In this document: one piece after another, positions 54,619 through 63,620 of the stretch
Numbering within the stretch: the stretch's first letter is position 1
Layout: each line of letters starts with the position of its first letter
Source: Acidobacteriota bacterium
GTDB lineage: Bacteria; Acidobacteriota; Blastocatellia; Pyrinomonadales; Pyrinomonadaceae
Reading direction: 5' to 3'
DNA: 64,000 bases
Assembly: GCA_025463135.1 (NCBI GenBank)
Contig: JAOAPY010000036.1
Span: forward strand, 1 to 64,000
Translations under genes and position numbers: made by a program
The notes under the pieces: generated by a model
Database searches by the model: none
What the model saw: only the letters and a program-made list of their open reading frames with translations
What the model was told of the DNA's origin: nothing

Positions 54619-56094
54619 TTAGCCAACGCTTTCAACGTACTTCCCGCTCTTTTCGCTCGCTTCGCTGGCTGTAAGACCAGCGACCGACGCTGAGCGATCA
54701 GCTGCTGAGGTTGGCACCGGTGCGAGAACAGCTTCAAGAAGAGGCCGCATCTGTGACAACTGCTTGATCCGAATGGCCAGGTCCCAGGCGCGCTCAAACT
54801 TTTTCCATCCGGCGCTGTAGAAGAAGTGTTTCGCGCGGTGCTTTGTCGACTTGTGCGCCGACGCTGCCCCAAAAATGTTCCTCCAGCGGTAAAACTCCCG
54901 GTACGCCCAGTCGTAACCGCGCTTCAATTTCTCCGGCGACAGACTTGTAGGTCGATAGACGACGTTGCGCGTGTCGTACAAGTCCCAGTTCCGCGTGACG
55001 ATTCGATCTTGTCCAGCCATGTCCGTGAACAACTGAGTACCGGGGTACGGCGTCAGAATATGGAAGGTGGCCGTGGTGATTCCAACTTCGACGGCCCAAT
55101 CTACGGTGCGGGCGAAGACGTCGCGGTCGTCTCCATCCAAGCCGAAGACGAAGCTGCCGTTGATCATGATGCCTAGGCTGTCCAGCCGGCGCACTACCTC
55201 GCGGTAGCTGCGGCCGAGGTTCTGGCGCTTGCCGGCACCCTCGAGGCTACGGGTGGAAAGCGTTTCGAATCCAATAAACAGACTTCGCAGACCCGCTTCG
55301 GCTGCTTCTTCGATCACGTCATCGCGCAGGATCGAATCAACCGTTGCGGCACCCTGAAAGATGCGGCCCATCCCTTTCATGCCGCGGAAGAGATCTCGCG
55401 CGAACCGGCTATTCCCCAAAAGATGATCGTCCAGGAAGTAGAGATGCCGGCCGGGAAGGCGGGCTATTTCGGCGAGTGCGTCGTCCACGACCTGCGTGTA
55501 GAACGACCGTCCTCCTTCGAAGAAACCATCCTTGTAGCAGAAGGTGCAATGATGAGGACAGCCTCGCGAGACGACAATCGAGTTCGGCACCAGATACCGG
55601 TGTCGCTGAATAAGGTCCCGCCGTATGGGCGGTAGCCCTTCCAGCGTACGCACCGACGATTCGTAGCGGGGATGTGGCGCACCGGCTGCCAGGTCTTTCA
55701 GAAATTGCGGGAAGGTGTGCTCGCCGGGCCCGATAAAGATCGTGTCTGCGTGCGGCGCCGCTTCATCCGGCAGCGACGTGACGTGCAGGCCACCGAGCAG
55801 TACATATGAACCACGCGCACGATAGTGATCAGCGATCTGATAGGCCCGATATGCGTTGGTGATGTAAACCTGGATGATCACCAGGTCAGGTTCGTCGTTG
55901 AGGTCAAGCTTCTCGACGTGCTCATCCTGAAGGGAGATCTCGAGGTCGGGATCGAGGTACGCGGCGAGCGTTGCCAGACCCAGCGGCGGAAAGAGCGAGT
56001 ACTTGATCGGCCGCCAATAGGGACTCGTTGCCTCGGTCAGCGCGGGAAGAATGAACTTCACGCTTCTAAGCGATCGATAGGGCATATTAGTCAT
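54619..56094 (-). CDS. B12-binding-domain radical SAM protein
   Basis: The 491-residue protein has an N-terminal cobalamin-binding-like Rossmann region (PPLGLATLAAYLDPDLEISLQD, VLLGGLHVTSLPDEA, ADTIFIGPGEHTFPQFL). A radical SAM core follows with the [4Fe-4S] motif CPHHCTFC, then YFLDDHLLGNSRFA and FIGFETLSTRSLEGAGK. The C-terminal 100 residues are helical. Such enzymes often methylate or rearrange lipids, bacteriochlorophyll side chains or natural products. No substrate can be inferred, as it stands alone. It is convergent with the Crp-family gene. Confidence 0.9.
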   Translation of the reverse strand: MTNMPYRSLRSVKFILPALTEATSPYWRPIKYSLFPPLGLATLAAYLDPDLEISLQDEHVEKLDLNDEPDLVIIQVYITNAYRAYQIADHYRARGSYVLLGGLHVTSLPDEAAPHADTIFIGPGEHTFPQFLKDLAAGAPHPRYESSVRTLEGLPPIRRDLIQRHRYLVPNSIVVSRGCPHHCTFCYKDGFFEGGRSFYTQVVDDALAEIARLPGRHLYFLDDHLLGNSRFARDLFRGMKGMGRIFQGAATVDSILRDDVIEEAAEAGLRSLFIGFETLSTRSLEGAGKRQNLGRSYREVVRRLDSLGIMINGSFVFGLDGDDRDVFARTVDWAVEVGITTATFHILTPYPGTQLFTDMAGQDRIVTRNWDLYDTRNVVYRPTSLSPEKLKRGYDWAYREFYRWRNIFGAASAHKSTKHRAKHFFYSAGWKKFERAWDLAIRIKQLSQMRPLLEAVLAPVPTSAADRSASVAGLTASEASEKSGKYVESVG

Positions 56095-56282
56095 TCAGCC
56101 GTCTCTGGCCTGCATGATTTCTCAAAGTGAAGTGCAGTGTAAATGACTTTGCGATGCAAAGTCAATCGATAAAAATTCCGGATAGTTTGAGTGGGTTCCG
56201 CAATTGCTAAATGGACCACCTGGCAATAGAATCTCCGAGCTCCATTCAGTCTTATCAATCTATAACCCAGTAAGGAGACGAT

Positions 56283-56747
56283 ATGAACAGAAGAGTGATC
56301 CTATTTACCTTGGTGGCACTGTTTGTCGGTGTGACTGTGGGCCTGGCCGCTAACCCCCATATGGGCACCTGGAAGCTTAACGAAGCAAAGTCGAAGTTCG
56401 CTCCGAAGGCGCCGAAGAACCAGACAGTGGTCTACGAGGCCGTGGGCGATAGCGTCAAGGTCATTGTGGATGGCGTTGATGGCGACGGCAAACCGACTCA
56501 TAACGAATGGACCGGCAAGTTCGACGGCAAATTCTACGACCTGGCAGGTGATCCTACGGCTGACAAGCGATCGTACCGAAAGATAAACAACAATACGTTG
56601 GCCCTAACCAATCAGAAAGGTGGCAAGGTAACCTTAACCGGACGAATAACTGTTTCAGCGAACGGCCGAACTCGCACCGTGACCACGTCCGGAACCGATG
56701 CGAAAGGAAAGAGGGTCACTAGCACGGCCGTGTACGACAAGCAGTAG
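56283..56747 (+). CDS. Small secreted lipocalin-like protein
   Basis: The 154-residue product has a signal peptide (RVILFTLVALFVGVTVGLAA). An all-beta mature part follows: GTWKLNEAKSKF, VVYEAVGDSVKVIVDGVDGDG, KRSYRKINNNTLALTNQKGG and GRTRTVTTSGTDAKGKRV. The pattern resembles lipocalin-type barrels found in many secreted acidobacterial proteins. Function unknown. AAGGAGA six bases before the ATG gives a strong ribosome site. Confidence 0.8.
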   Translation: MNRRVILFTLVALFVGVTVGLAANPHMGTWKLNEAKSKFAPKAPKNQTVVYEAVGDSVKVIVDGVDGDGKPTHNEWTGKFDGKFYDLAGDPTADKRSYRKINNNTLALTNQKGGKVTLTGRITVSANGRTRTVTTSGTDAKGKRVTSTAVYDKQ

Positions 56748-57050
56748 AGGTTTCTTCATCGCCAATCCCGCGATCGCGATGTTTTGTGTTGGTTTATACG
56801 TTGAGGTCTTGTCCGTTATTAGAACCAAACCCCCATTGCGACACCTTGCCACTGCCAAGCGTCACCTCAGATAACGCCCCCCATCATCCCGTGTCTTTGA
56901 GGTTGCAAATCGTGACCTCAAAGACGCTCAGCTGTGGTTGAGTGGGACACGCGTACTTGGTTCCACCTCACTTCAACCCCGGACCGGGTCCCCAGCCCAG
57001 CATCGGAGCTGGGCGACTTGCTGGCGACAGTAGGCTGTCAATGGCGAAGA
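56748..57050. other. 303-base gap with hairpins, no gene seen
   Basis: The gap between the lipocalin-like gene and the convergent LVIVD gene holds CCCGGACCGGG near 56980 and a CCCAGC/GCTGGG hairpin near 56992-57013. The segment GGGTCCCCAGCCCAGCATC resembles GGGTCCCAGCCGAGCATC at about 334-350, so both may belong to one repeat family. Confidence 0.45.
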
Positions 57051-59096
57051 TCAATTTGCGGGTTGCTTCAGGATTTCTGCCAGGGCCTGCAATCGGTTTG
57101 AGTCTGCGGTACTCTTCGTCATGGCAGCGCTCTTTTCCAACGATGGTGCGAGGCCTTTGAGTTTTGCGAGATCTCCTCCATTCATGTGCGAAGTCTCTGC
57201 GCTTTGGATCGCCTCCCGCAGGGCTGCGATTCGATCAGCGGGCAGACCTTGTGATCGCTCCAGCTGATCCACATACGCCTTCGCCACGACCAACTGTCGC
57301 GGCCACTCAATTTTTTCCTGGTTCTGCACATTGAACTCAGTTACGCGAACCGCTTTCGCGGCGTCGATTTCGTTCTGGGTCAGGAATTTCGTCGGCGTCA
57401 GCTCAAAGATATCCAGGCCGCGGGCTATCTCCGAAGCGTAAATATGACCGTTGTACCAGTAGGCGGACCAGTCGCCGCCGAGCACGAGCATCTTTGGATC
57501 AATCGGCCCGCGATCGAAATAGCCGATTTCAACCGGATGCTCTGCGTCGGTGAAGTCCATGATGGAGATGCCGCCCTGGTACCAGGCTTGCACTTCGATG
57601 TCGCGGCCGGGAATTGGAATGAGCGACCCGTTGTGCGCTACACAGTTCTCGCTGTCGGTCTGGGCAGCCGGCAACTTGTAGTAGCTCGCAAAGCTCAGCT
57701 TGTTATCCTTCAAATGGAAAACCGCATCAGCGCCCCATTTGTTCGGATCGTTTGCCCGGCATCGCGCGCCTAGTCCGCCGCCCCACTCATCGGTGAAAAC
57801 GATTTTTGTCCCATCGTTTGAAAACGAGGCCGAATGCCAATACGAATAGTTCGGATCGTTAACCGCGTCCAGACGCTTTGGATGCGCGGGATCTTTAATG
57901 TCCAGGACTATTCCATTTCCATCGCAGGCGCCTGCCGCCAACCCAAGCGCCGAGTACACGGTGATGTCATGGCACTGATTGCTGTCAAATGGCTTTTCCA
58001 GACCGTCCTTGCCATGGGTACCGCCGTTATTCAGGCCATTTAGGGCACCCGTCCTGGGATCGATAAACACACGAGGACTGGATACCACCTGCGCAGTTTG
58101 CGGCGCCGCCAGAGGCACTTTAATCACATCAATGCGAAACAGTGCTGTATTAGGATCCTTGTCCGGAGCTTCTCCCGAGCATCCGGCCAACTCTTCGTTT
58201 TGACGGACGAAAGAGGTGCCGGATACGTAGATATAGACATTGTTCTTATCATTCGGATCGATGACCAGCGTATGCGTGTGGGAGCCGCGGCAAGTCTGCA
58301 CCGCGGCCACCTGCTTCGGATTCTTGATGTCGGCAATATCGAAAATTCTCACGCCACGGAAACGATCTTTTTGCGCTGCCGGCGGCTTTCTCTCTGCCGG
58401 TGCCTTTCGTTCTGCTCCTGCGGGCGTCGGAGGCTCCGGAGGAAATCCTTGTATGCCGCAATCCAGACGGCCATTCGGTTGCTCTACCGACATAAAGAGC
58501 AGGTTTTGGTAAACCGACACGTCCCCCTGTCCACCCGGACACACCATCGAAGTCAACAAGGCGGCCTTTGCCGGATTGGAGATGTCATAAATGTTGACGC
58601 CATAAAAGTTTCCCTGAAACAGATAATTGCCCTGGAAGGCAAGGTCTGAGTTTGCAAAAGCGAGTTGAGCGAGAACTAACTTTAACGGCTTTGGCATCTT
58701 CGAAGAGTCGCCGATGCCGAGCTTACCCAGGGTCTTTTGCACTTTCGCATTATCAGGATCGTCGGAGCCGAGTTGAAAGGTGTCAGGCTTTTTGAGCAGC
58801 ATGAGGTGCTTGATGCCCATCGCTGCTTCACCTGCGTCATACATTCCCGGCGCCAGTTTGGCGCGCGGGTCATTGGCATCTGAGCCCGTCATTCCAGCCG
58901 GTAGGGGCGGCGGCGCCGCCGGAGCAAAGGGATTCCCTCCGCCGTTCTCGTTGGCCCGTTTGGTTTCCGGCGCCTTCGTGGACTCCTTAGACGGCGATGG
59001 CGAAGGCGTTTGCGCCTGGATTTGCGTTGCAAAACATAAGCAGAACAAAAGGGAAGCTAAGAGCAAACGGAAAGCTATAGTGTGTACTCGATTCAT
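57051..59096 (-). CDS. Secreted LVIVD-repeat (beta-propeller-like) protein
   Basis: The 681-residue protein has a signal peptide (LLLASLLFCLCFATQIQAQ), a Pro/Ser-rich linker, and LVIVD-type propeller blades. Examples are NYLFQGNFYGVNIYDISNPAKA, FRGVRIFDIADIKNPKQVA, HDITVYSALGLAAGACDGNG and YQGGISIMDFTDAEHPVEIGYF. A Pro/Ala/Lys-rich insert near 230-250 interrupts one blade. Cys residues in the blades suggest disulfides in an oxidising compartment. The C-terminal 130 residues are helical. It is probably an exported binding protein; function unknown. The DUF305 gene lies upstream on the same strand. Confidence 0.85.
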   Translation of the reverse strand: MNRVHTIAFRLLLASLLFCLCFATQIQAQTPSPSPSKESTKAPETKRANENGGGNPFAPAAPPPLPAGMTGSDANDPRAKLAPGMYDAGEAAMGIKHLMLLKKPDTFQLGSDDPDNAKVQKTLGKLGIGDSSKMPKPLKLVLAQLAFANSDLAFQGNYLFQGNFYGVNIYDISNPAKAALLTSMVCPGGQGDVSVYQNLLFMSVEQPNGRLDCGIQGFPPEPPTPAGAERKAPAERKPPAAQKDRFRGVRIFDIADIKNPKQVAAVQTCRGSHTHTLVIDPNDKNNVYIYVSGTSFVRQNEELAGCSGEAPDKDPNTALFRIDVIKVPLAAPQTAQVVSSPRVFIDPRTGALNGLNNGGTHGKDGLEKPFDSNQCHDITVYSALGLAAGACDGNGIVLDIKDPAHPKRLDAVNDPNYSYWHSASFSNDGTKIVFTDEWGGGLGARCRANDPNKWGADAVFHLKDNKLSFASYYKLPAAQTDSENCVAHNGSLIPIPGRDIEVQAWYQGGISIMDFTDAEHPVEIGYFDRGPIDPKMLVLGGDWSAYWYNGHIYASEIARGLDIFELTPTKFLTQNEIDAAKAVRVTEFNVQNQEKIEWPRQLVVAKAYVDQLERSQGLPADRIAALREAIQSAETSHMNGGDLAKLKGLAPSLEKSAAMTKSTADSNRLQALAEILKQPAN

Positions 59097-59199
59097 CGTT
59101 TCTCCTTTTAATATGGCGTATCTAAAGTTCTAAACAATAATCCTGTCCTCGCAGCAGAGCGGCGAAATGTCTATAGAAATCTTGCCGAATAAGACTGCC

Positions 59200-59260
59200 T
59201 CGCTCCAGAGGAGCGAAACGTGCTTTCACCGGATCAAATGTCTCGCTCCTCCGGAGCGAA
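59200..59260. repeat. Two copies of the palindrome TCGCTCC(N)GGAGCGA
   Basis: TCGCTCC-AGA-GGAGCGA (59200-59216) and TCGCTCC-TCC-style GGAGCGA (59243-59259) have the same stems with different short loops. They lie in the 276-base gap between the LVIVD and DUF305 genes, where no gene is seen. Confidence 0.65.
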
Positions 59261-59372
59261 AGAGGTCTCTTGGAGTCTCCGTTCTATTAACATTAGGTCC
59301 CTACGACCGAAGACGACTCCAGCCACAAAAACCCCCGGACTGGTTAGTTGCGAGAACTTTAGAGACATCACA

Positions 59373-60089
59373 CTAGAGGGGTTTTTCCCGCAGCATGGTT
59401 TGCATGATCCTGATCTCAGCGCGTTGGCCACTGTCGACATCCGTCGCGAAGTTGAACAGTTCGGCATCCTGCCCCGCACCCGCAGTGTCGAACAAGTCCT
59501 TCACCATAATCAAGGCGCCGTTGTGGTGCTGAATCATTCCTGTCAAAAACAGTCGGTCGAACTCCGCGCCCTTTGCTCTTTTGAGAGCCTTCATCTGCAC
59601 TGGCGTAAGCATGCCAGGCATAAGCATAGGTTGCATAGACATATCCATGCCTGGCATTTCCGGCATCGCCGGCGAAACCGGATCTCCCCGGGCCGTCAGC
59701 CACCGTTTCATAAATTTTATTTCTTCTGACTGCGAGTGGCCGATTCGCGCCGCTAACGATCGAAGTTCCTTCGTCGTCGTATGCGACGCGATCAGCGCGG
59801 TCATCTCAACCGCTTGCGCGTGATGCATGATCATACCCTGCATGAACTGAACATCTGCCGACGAACCTGGCGGCAGTGTCGCCCTCGTCGATGGCGGCAG
59901 TATACTCGTCGGCTGGCCCGGCGCGCCGGGCTGCACCACGATCGACGTCGGCGGCGGACCAGGCTGCTGTGCGCAGACCGGCAGCGAGAACAACCCGGCG
60001 AGAGTACTGGCTCCTACCAGCCCGCTTCGCCACGCTCCTCCCCTTTCTGATTGGAACCTGCGCTGGCCCTTAGAATAAAAAGACTTCAT
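59373..60089 (-). CDS. Secreted DUF305-family protein
   Basis: The 238-residue protein has a signal peptide (LVGASTLAGLFSLPVCAQ) and a Pro-rich linker. A four-helix DUF305 domain follows with the two His motifs FMQGMIMHHAQAVEMTALIA and MIQHHNGALIMVKDL. A Met-rich segment (PAMPEMPGMDMSMQPMLMPGM) lies between the helix pairs. DUF305 proteins are ferritin-like, and several are linked to copper handling; the Met-rich loop would suit copper binding. That role is inference. It is upstream of the LVIVD gene on the same strand. Confidence 0.88.
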   Translation of the reverse strand: MKSFYSKGQRRFQSERGGAWRSGLVGASTLAGLFSLPVCAQQPGPPPTSIVVQPGAPGQPTSILPPSTRATLPPGSSADVQFMQGMIMHHAQAVEMTALIASHTTTKELRSLAARIGHSQSEEIKFMKRWLTARGDPVSPAMPEMPGMDMSMQPMLMPGMLTPVQMKALKRAKGAEFDRLFLTGMIQHHNGALIMVKDLFDTAGAGQDAELFNFATDVDSGQRAEIRIMQTMLREKPL

Positions 60090-60260
60090 CGGCGCGAATG
60101 GTTAAGCATTGGGTTTCACTTTATCACAACGCGCCGCTAAGGGCACTTGGGGTCAGGCCTGCGATTCGATCGAAAATTCATGCGACAAAACCGTCCTGCT
60201 TGTGAAAAATCGGGATCGCTTTTGACTTCAAAGCGTGTGCGAAATGTGTGGCAATAGAGA

Positions 60261-60293
60261 ACGGGCGACGCCATGATCGCTGGCGTCGCCCGT
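60261..60293 (-). terminator. Perfect 13-bp hairpin downstream of the tRNA 3' end
   Basis: ACGGGCGACGCCA and TGGCGTCGCCCGT are perfect complements around a 7-base loop. On the minus strand it comes 11 bases after the tRNA CCA and is followed by TCTCTATTG. This fits the original terminator of the split tRNA gene, though the T-run is weak. Confidence 0.55.
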
Positions 60294-60303
60294 AGTTGGA
60301 TAT

Positions 60304-60348
60304 TGGTGCCCGCTAATGGATTCGAACCATTGACCCCTCGCGTGTGAA
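60304..60348 (-). other. 3' half of a tRNA-Val(CAC): attachment site of an integrated element
   Basis: On the minus strand the sequence gives, in order, an anticodon loop TTCACAC (anticodon CAC) and a 3' anticodon-stem strand GCGAG. Next come a variable loop GGGTC, a perfect T-arm (AATGG-TTCGAAT-CCATT), the acceptor strand AGCGGGC, a discriminator A and CCA. The 5' half (acceptor GCCCGCT, D-arm, 5' anticodon stem) is absent to the right, where the sequence diverges exactly at the anticodon loop. This is the usual scar of integration by a tyrosine recombinase, whose gene starts 225 bases away. The intact tRNA should be at the other end of the element, beyond the window. Confidence 0.8.
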
Positions 60349-60503
60349 TCGTTTTTGGACCGTTTTCTCGCGATATCTCCCGTTATCAAAAAGTGGCTCA
60401 AAGACCGATGTTTATTGGCTAGTAATGAAATCAGCTTTAACTTGACAACGCTGCTATGCTCTCAGAATCACATCCAAAAAGTGTGCGAAAGTGTGTGCAA
60501 GTC

Positions 60504-60523
60504 CGACGAACTTTAGTTTGTCG
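60504..60523. repeat. REP-like palindrome CGACGAACTTTAGTTTGTCG
   Basis: This is the second copy of the 20-base palindrome at 42378-42397, with one base different. Here it lies inside the element, between the tRNA scar and the integrase. Confidence 0.65.
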
Positions 60524-60572
60524 AAGTCGAACGCCACACCTTCAAGTTTGTTGTGCAACAGGAGGTGTCGAA

Positions 60573-61790
60573 ATGAGAGCACGAGTTGGATCAGTTGTCA
60601 GAAGAAAAGGTCGCGGCAGGGGCGCGAAGCCGACGTGGTGGGCGCGCGTCACATACACCGATCCAGTGACGGGAAAGAGACATGATCGTCAGCGACGAGC
60701 TGAGAACAAGGTGGACGCGGGCGACTTGGTCCATGACCTTCTCGCGGAAGTCGATGCAACTGGTGGACGGTCGCTCGCGAAGGAGCACATGACGTTTCTC
60801 GATCTCGCGACCTACTTCGAAAAGCAATACCTCAAGCCAGCCGAATACGTGGACGGGCGCAAGGTTGCCGGCGTCAGGAGCCTTTCGCGGGCTGTGGCGG
60901 CTGTAAAGGTCCTTAAAGAGCACTTCGGCCAGCGGCAGCTTCGCGGCGTTACTCATAGCGATATTCGCGACTTTAGGGCCGAAAGACTTGCGACTAAGAC
61001 GAAGGCAGGGAAGCAGCGCAGCGTCGCCGCCGTCAATCGCGAGCTCGAGAAATTGCGCAGGCTTTTAAACATCGCGGAGCGCGAGGGCTGGATTCTGCGG
61101 AACCCGATGCGTAGCGGAGATCCGTTAATCAGCGTGGCTGACGAACGGAAAAGGGAACGGATCATCACCCGCGATGAAGAACTGCGTTTGCTCACCGCCT
61201 GTGATGATCGGTGGCGCAGACACTTGCGGCCAATAGTAATCTGCGCCCTTGATACCGGCATGAGGCGAGGTGAGATTCTGTCGCTCAAATGGAGTGACGT
61301 CGATTTCGAAGAACGCGTGTTGACCATCCGCGCTTTCAATACAAAGACCATGAAGCGGCAGGTGTCGTTGACCATACGCCTCGCCCTGGAACTGGAGACG
61401 CTCTGGGAATCATCGCCGAAGACCAGAGACGGGCTCGTATTTGGTTTCACCAATAACGTCAAGCGCAGTTTCACATCGGCGCGCACCGCAGCGGGCTTGC
61501 CGGATATTCGCTTTCACGATCTCCGCCACACTGCCGCGACGCGCTTGGTCGCCGCCCACCTTCCATTGCCGGAAGTTGGCCGCGTCTTGGGCCACACACA
61601 GGCGAACACAACTTATCGCTACGTGAACGCGAACATCGAAACCACAAGGCGGGCTGCAGCGGCCCTCGACGCATTCAACTCGGAAGGCCTGGAACAAATC
61701 GCAGTTGCGGAATCAGCAGAAGCGTCCGAGATGGTACTGGACGCAACCGAGGCGGTAAACTGGCGGACGCAGAGCCAGCCGGAGTGGTAA
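60573..61790 (+). CDS. Tyrosine recombinase / integrase
   Basis: The 405-residue phage-type integrase has an N-terminal AP2-like/SAM-like DNA-binding part (TWWARVTYTDPVTGKRHDRQR, then a core-binding helix bundle). A catalytic domain follows with Arg231 (DTGMRRGEILSLKW), His315-x-x-Arg318 (RFHDLRHTAATRLV), His341 (LGHTQANTTYRYVN) and the nucleophile Tyr350. I start it at 60573 because GGAGGTG lies six bases upstream. The longer frame from 60456 would run through a REP-like palindrome. It lies next to the tRNA half-site and reads away from it, as expected for the enzyme that integrates this element. Confidence 0.93.
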   Translation: MRARVGSVVRRKGRGRGAKPTWWARVTYTDPVTGKRHDRQRRAENKVDAGDLVHDLLAEVDATGGRSLAKEHMTFLDLATYFEKQYLKPAEYVDGRKVAGVRSLSRAVAAVKVLKEHFGQRQLRGVTHSDIRDFRAERLATKTKAGKQRSVAAVNRELEKLRRLLNIAEREGWILRNPMRSGDPLISVADERKRERIITRDEELRLLTACDDRWRRHLRPIVICALDTGMRRGEILSLKWSDVDFEERVLTIRAFNTKTMKRQVSLTIRLALELETLWESSPKTRDGLVFGFTNNVKRSFTSARTAAGLPDIRFHDLRHTAATRLVAAHLPLPEVGRVLGHTQANTTYRYVNANIETTRRAAAALDAFNSEGLEQIAVAESAEASEMVLDATEAVNWRTQSQPEW

Positions 61791-61815
61791 ACTGAATTGA
61801 ATCTGGAGAGTCACT

Positions 61816-62136
61816 ATGGCAACACTGGAACAAATACTAGACGAAGCGAGGAAGCTTCCCATTGACGAGCAGCGCCGGCTCCGCGACGCGTTGGAAGCTC
61901 TCACCACTAACGGCGACAAACAGCCTTCCTACCGAACTCACGCGGAAGAACATGCTTGGGTCGAAGCCCACCGTGAAGAATTCCTCGATCAGTGGGTTGC
62001 GCTTGATGGAGGCGATCTCATTGCGCACGGTACCGATGCGCGCACTGTGTATGACGAAGCTCGGGCCAGAGGCACGACTGCCCCCTACCTCGTTCACGTT
62101 GTCCCAAACGTCGAGGCGTATGTCGGGGGATGGTGA
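61816..62136 (+). CDS. DUF5678-like small protein
   Basis: The 106-residue product has a first half of charged helices like the front of antitoxin-type proteins (MATLEQILDEARKLPIDEQRRLRDALEAL). The second half (EEHAWVEAHREEFLDQWVAL, DGGDLIAHGTDARTVYDEAR) matches the DUF5678 pattern. Such proteins are commonly encoded directly ahead of a small retropepsin-like protein, as here. Function unknown. It starts 25 bases after the integrase stop and ends six bases before the protease-like start, forming a likely operon. Confidence 0.7.
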   Translation: MATLEQILDEARKLPIDEQRRLRDALEALTTNGDKQPSYRTHAEEHAWVEAHREEFLDQWVALDGGDLIAHGTDARTVYDEARARGTTAPYLVHVVPNVEAYVGGW

Positions 62137-62142
62137 AGCCAA

Positions 62143-62546
62143 GTGCATCTACTCGAGTTTGAGACCCTCCACACTTATGGAACAGAAAAAAGAAGCATCG
62201 AGCTTCCCGTGACGCTCCGGTTTGGTGACCGTACGGTCACATTTCCAGCCCAACTCGACACAGGTGCCACGTTCTGTGTATTTGAACGGGGATATGGCGA
62301 TACGCTGGGGTTGTCCGTCGAGTCCGGCGAGCGAATTCGTTTACCACGGCGACGGGAAGTTTCGACGCTTACGGTCATATTGTGACGTTGGAAACGTTGC
62401 GCTATTCGTTTGATATAACGGTTTACTTTGCGGCGCAGGAGAGTTTCAAGCGGAACGTGTTGGGCAGACGCGGTTGGCTGGACCACGTACGCCTCGGCTT
62501 GGTTGATTACCAAGGTGAACTTTATCTAAACCGATACAGCGATTGA
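62143..62546 (+). pseudogene. Frameshifted retropepsin-like (clan AA) aspartic protease
   Basis: A GTG-started frame encodes about 66 residues of a retropepsin-like fold: PVTLRFGDRTVTFPAQ, the catalytic LDTGATFCVFER and YGDTLGLSVESGERIR. It then passes into unrelated sequence and stops near 62385. In another frame from about 62340 the rest of the fold continues: FTTATGSFDAYGHIVTLETL, YSFDITVYFAAQESFKRNVL, then GRRGWLDHVRLGLVDY, ending at 62546. Joining the two needs a single-base shift near 62336-62342. Either the gene is broken or the assembly has an indel. The intact product would be about 134 residues. Confidence 0.7.
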
Positions 62547-62718
62547 TTTAGTTTTTGCCTGATTGCCTCTGGGAGTCTCACTCCATCTGCGAATCAGACG
62601 GTGACGCAGCTTGGTCTGAAGAGGTCAAACGACGTATACCTGGGATCGATGTCGCAACTGTCGAATAAATTCCATGGGGAGAAGTACCGCTTCGCCATTC
62701 AAGGATACAACCTTGATT

Positions 62719-63600
62719 TCAAGCAACCGCGCGCAATCCATCATTAATTGCAGCAATGGCAGACCCGGGCGGTAAGTCAACCTTATCGGAAAAGATGAAG
62801 ACCTCGGCACCTTTATACGCCCGAGCCGCGTTATATTGAAGCATGTATTGAAAGGCTCGACGTTCTCGGTAGTGAGCGAGTACATCGGGACATGAATCAT
62901 AGGAAACTACCCATGGAAGCTTCACTCGAGTCTGAATAACCTTCGAAATCCTCGCATGATCAGTTGCCTTATAGTGATTAGGGTAAAGTCGGTCTGCCTT
63001 ATGAAAGTATGGCGGATCGCAATAAACAAGGGTCTTGACCGGCAGTCTGGGCAAATAATCTATCAGGAAGCGTTCAGCATCCCAATTCCTGATTTTGATA
63101 GATGCTCGCTTTGCAGCGATCGCTTCAATACGGGTTATTAGTTCGTTCCGCGGAAACCTAGCATCTATTTTCCACTTGCCGGTCTGACTTAGGCCGCCTA
63201 TCACACCTCCTGTGAGTATCCCGGAGCGATTGCATCTGTTGAGATAAAACATGGCGAATCCTAGGTCCAAGCGATCTGCGACATGGCGAACCTTAAAAAC
63301 CTCTCGTTGTCTTTTCCATTCATCCACAGTCAGCGAAGCTCGTGATATCTTTCGGCAAAAGTTTTCGGTTTCATTCAGTATTGAGTGCCAGAAGGCATGC
63401 ACTCCGATGCAGGAATCATTGAGGTGAACATGTGATACTCGCTTTCTTAGCAATAACTCGAAAGCGATACCAGCGCCTCCTGCATAAGGCTCAACATAGT
63501 GACCACCGAGCAAATTGTTCGCCGTGAGTATTTCATCAAGAAAAGGCCAGAGTCGCTGCTTTCCGCCTGGATAGCGCAATGGTGTCTTGTACGTAGTCAT
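62719..63600 (-). CDS. D12-class (Dam-like) DNA adenine-N6 methyltransferase
   Basis: The product of about 293 residues has the Dam architecture: N-terminal PLRYPGGKQRLWPFL, SAM-binding YVEPYAGGAGIAFELLL, and the catalytic DPPY in TLVYCDPPYF. Motif X is supplied by the first segment. It should methylate adenine at a short DNA site. No restriction enzyme is visible beside it, so it may be an orphan or protective methylase of the element. I start it at MTTYKTPLRY; a longer frame to 63660 overlaps the upstream gene. That gene, on the same strand, ends 20 bases earlier, so the two are probably one unit. The gap at 62547-62718 shows no gene. Confidence 0.9.
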   Translation of the reverse strand: MTTYKTPLRYPGGKQRLWPFLDEILTANNLLGGHYVEPYAGGAGIAFELLLRKRVSHVHLNDSCIGVHAFWHSILNETENFCRKISRASLTVDEWKRQREVFKVRHVADRLDLGFAMFYLNRCNRSGILTGGVIGGLSQTGKWKIDARFPRNELITRIEAIAAKRASIKIRNWDAERFLIDYLPRLPVKTLVYCDPPYFHKADRLYPNHYKATDHARISKVIQTRVKLPWVVSYDSCPDVLAHYRERRAFQYMLQYNAARAYKGAEVFIFSDKVDLPPGSAIAAINDGLRAVA

Positions 63601-63620
63601 TGGCAATCCAAAGGAAAGAT

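Noticed and set aside
60304-60380. An intact tRNA gene at the element boundary
   Set aside because: The 5' acceptor strand, D-arm and 5' anticodon stem are missing; only the part from the anticodon loop to CCA is present.
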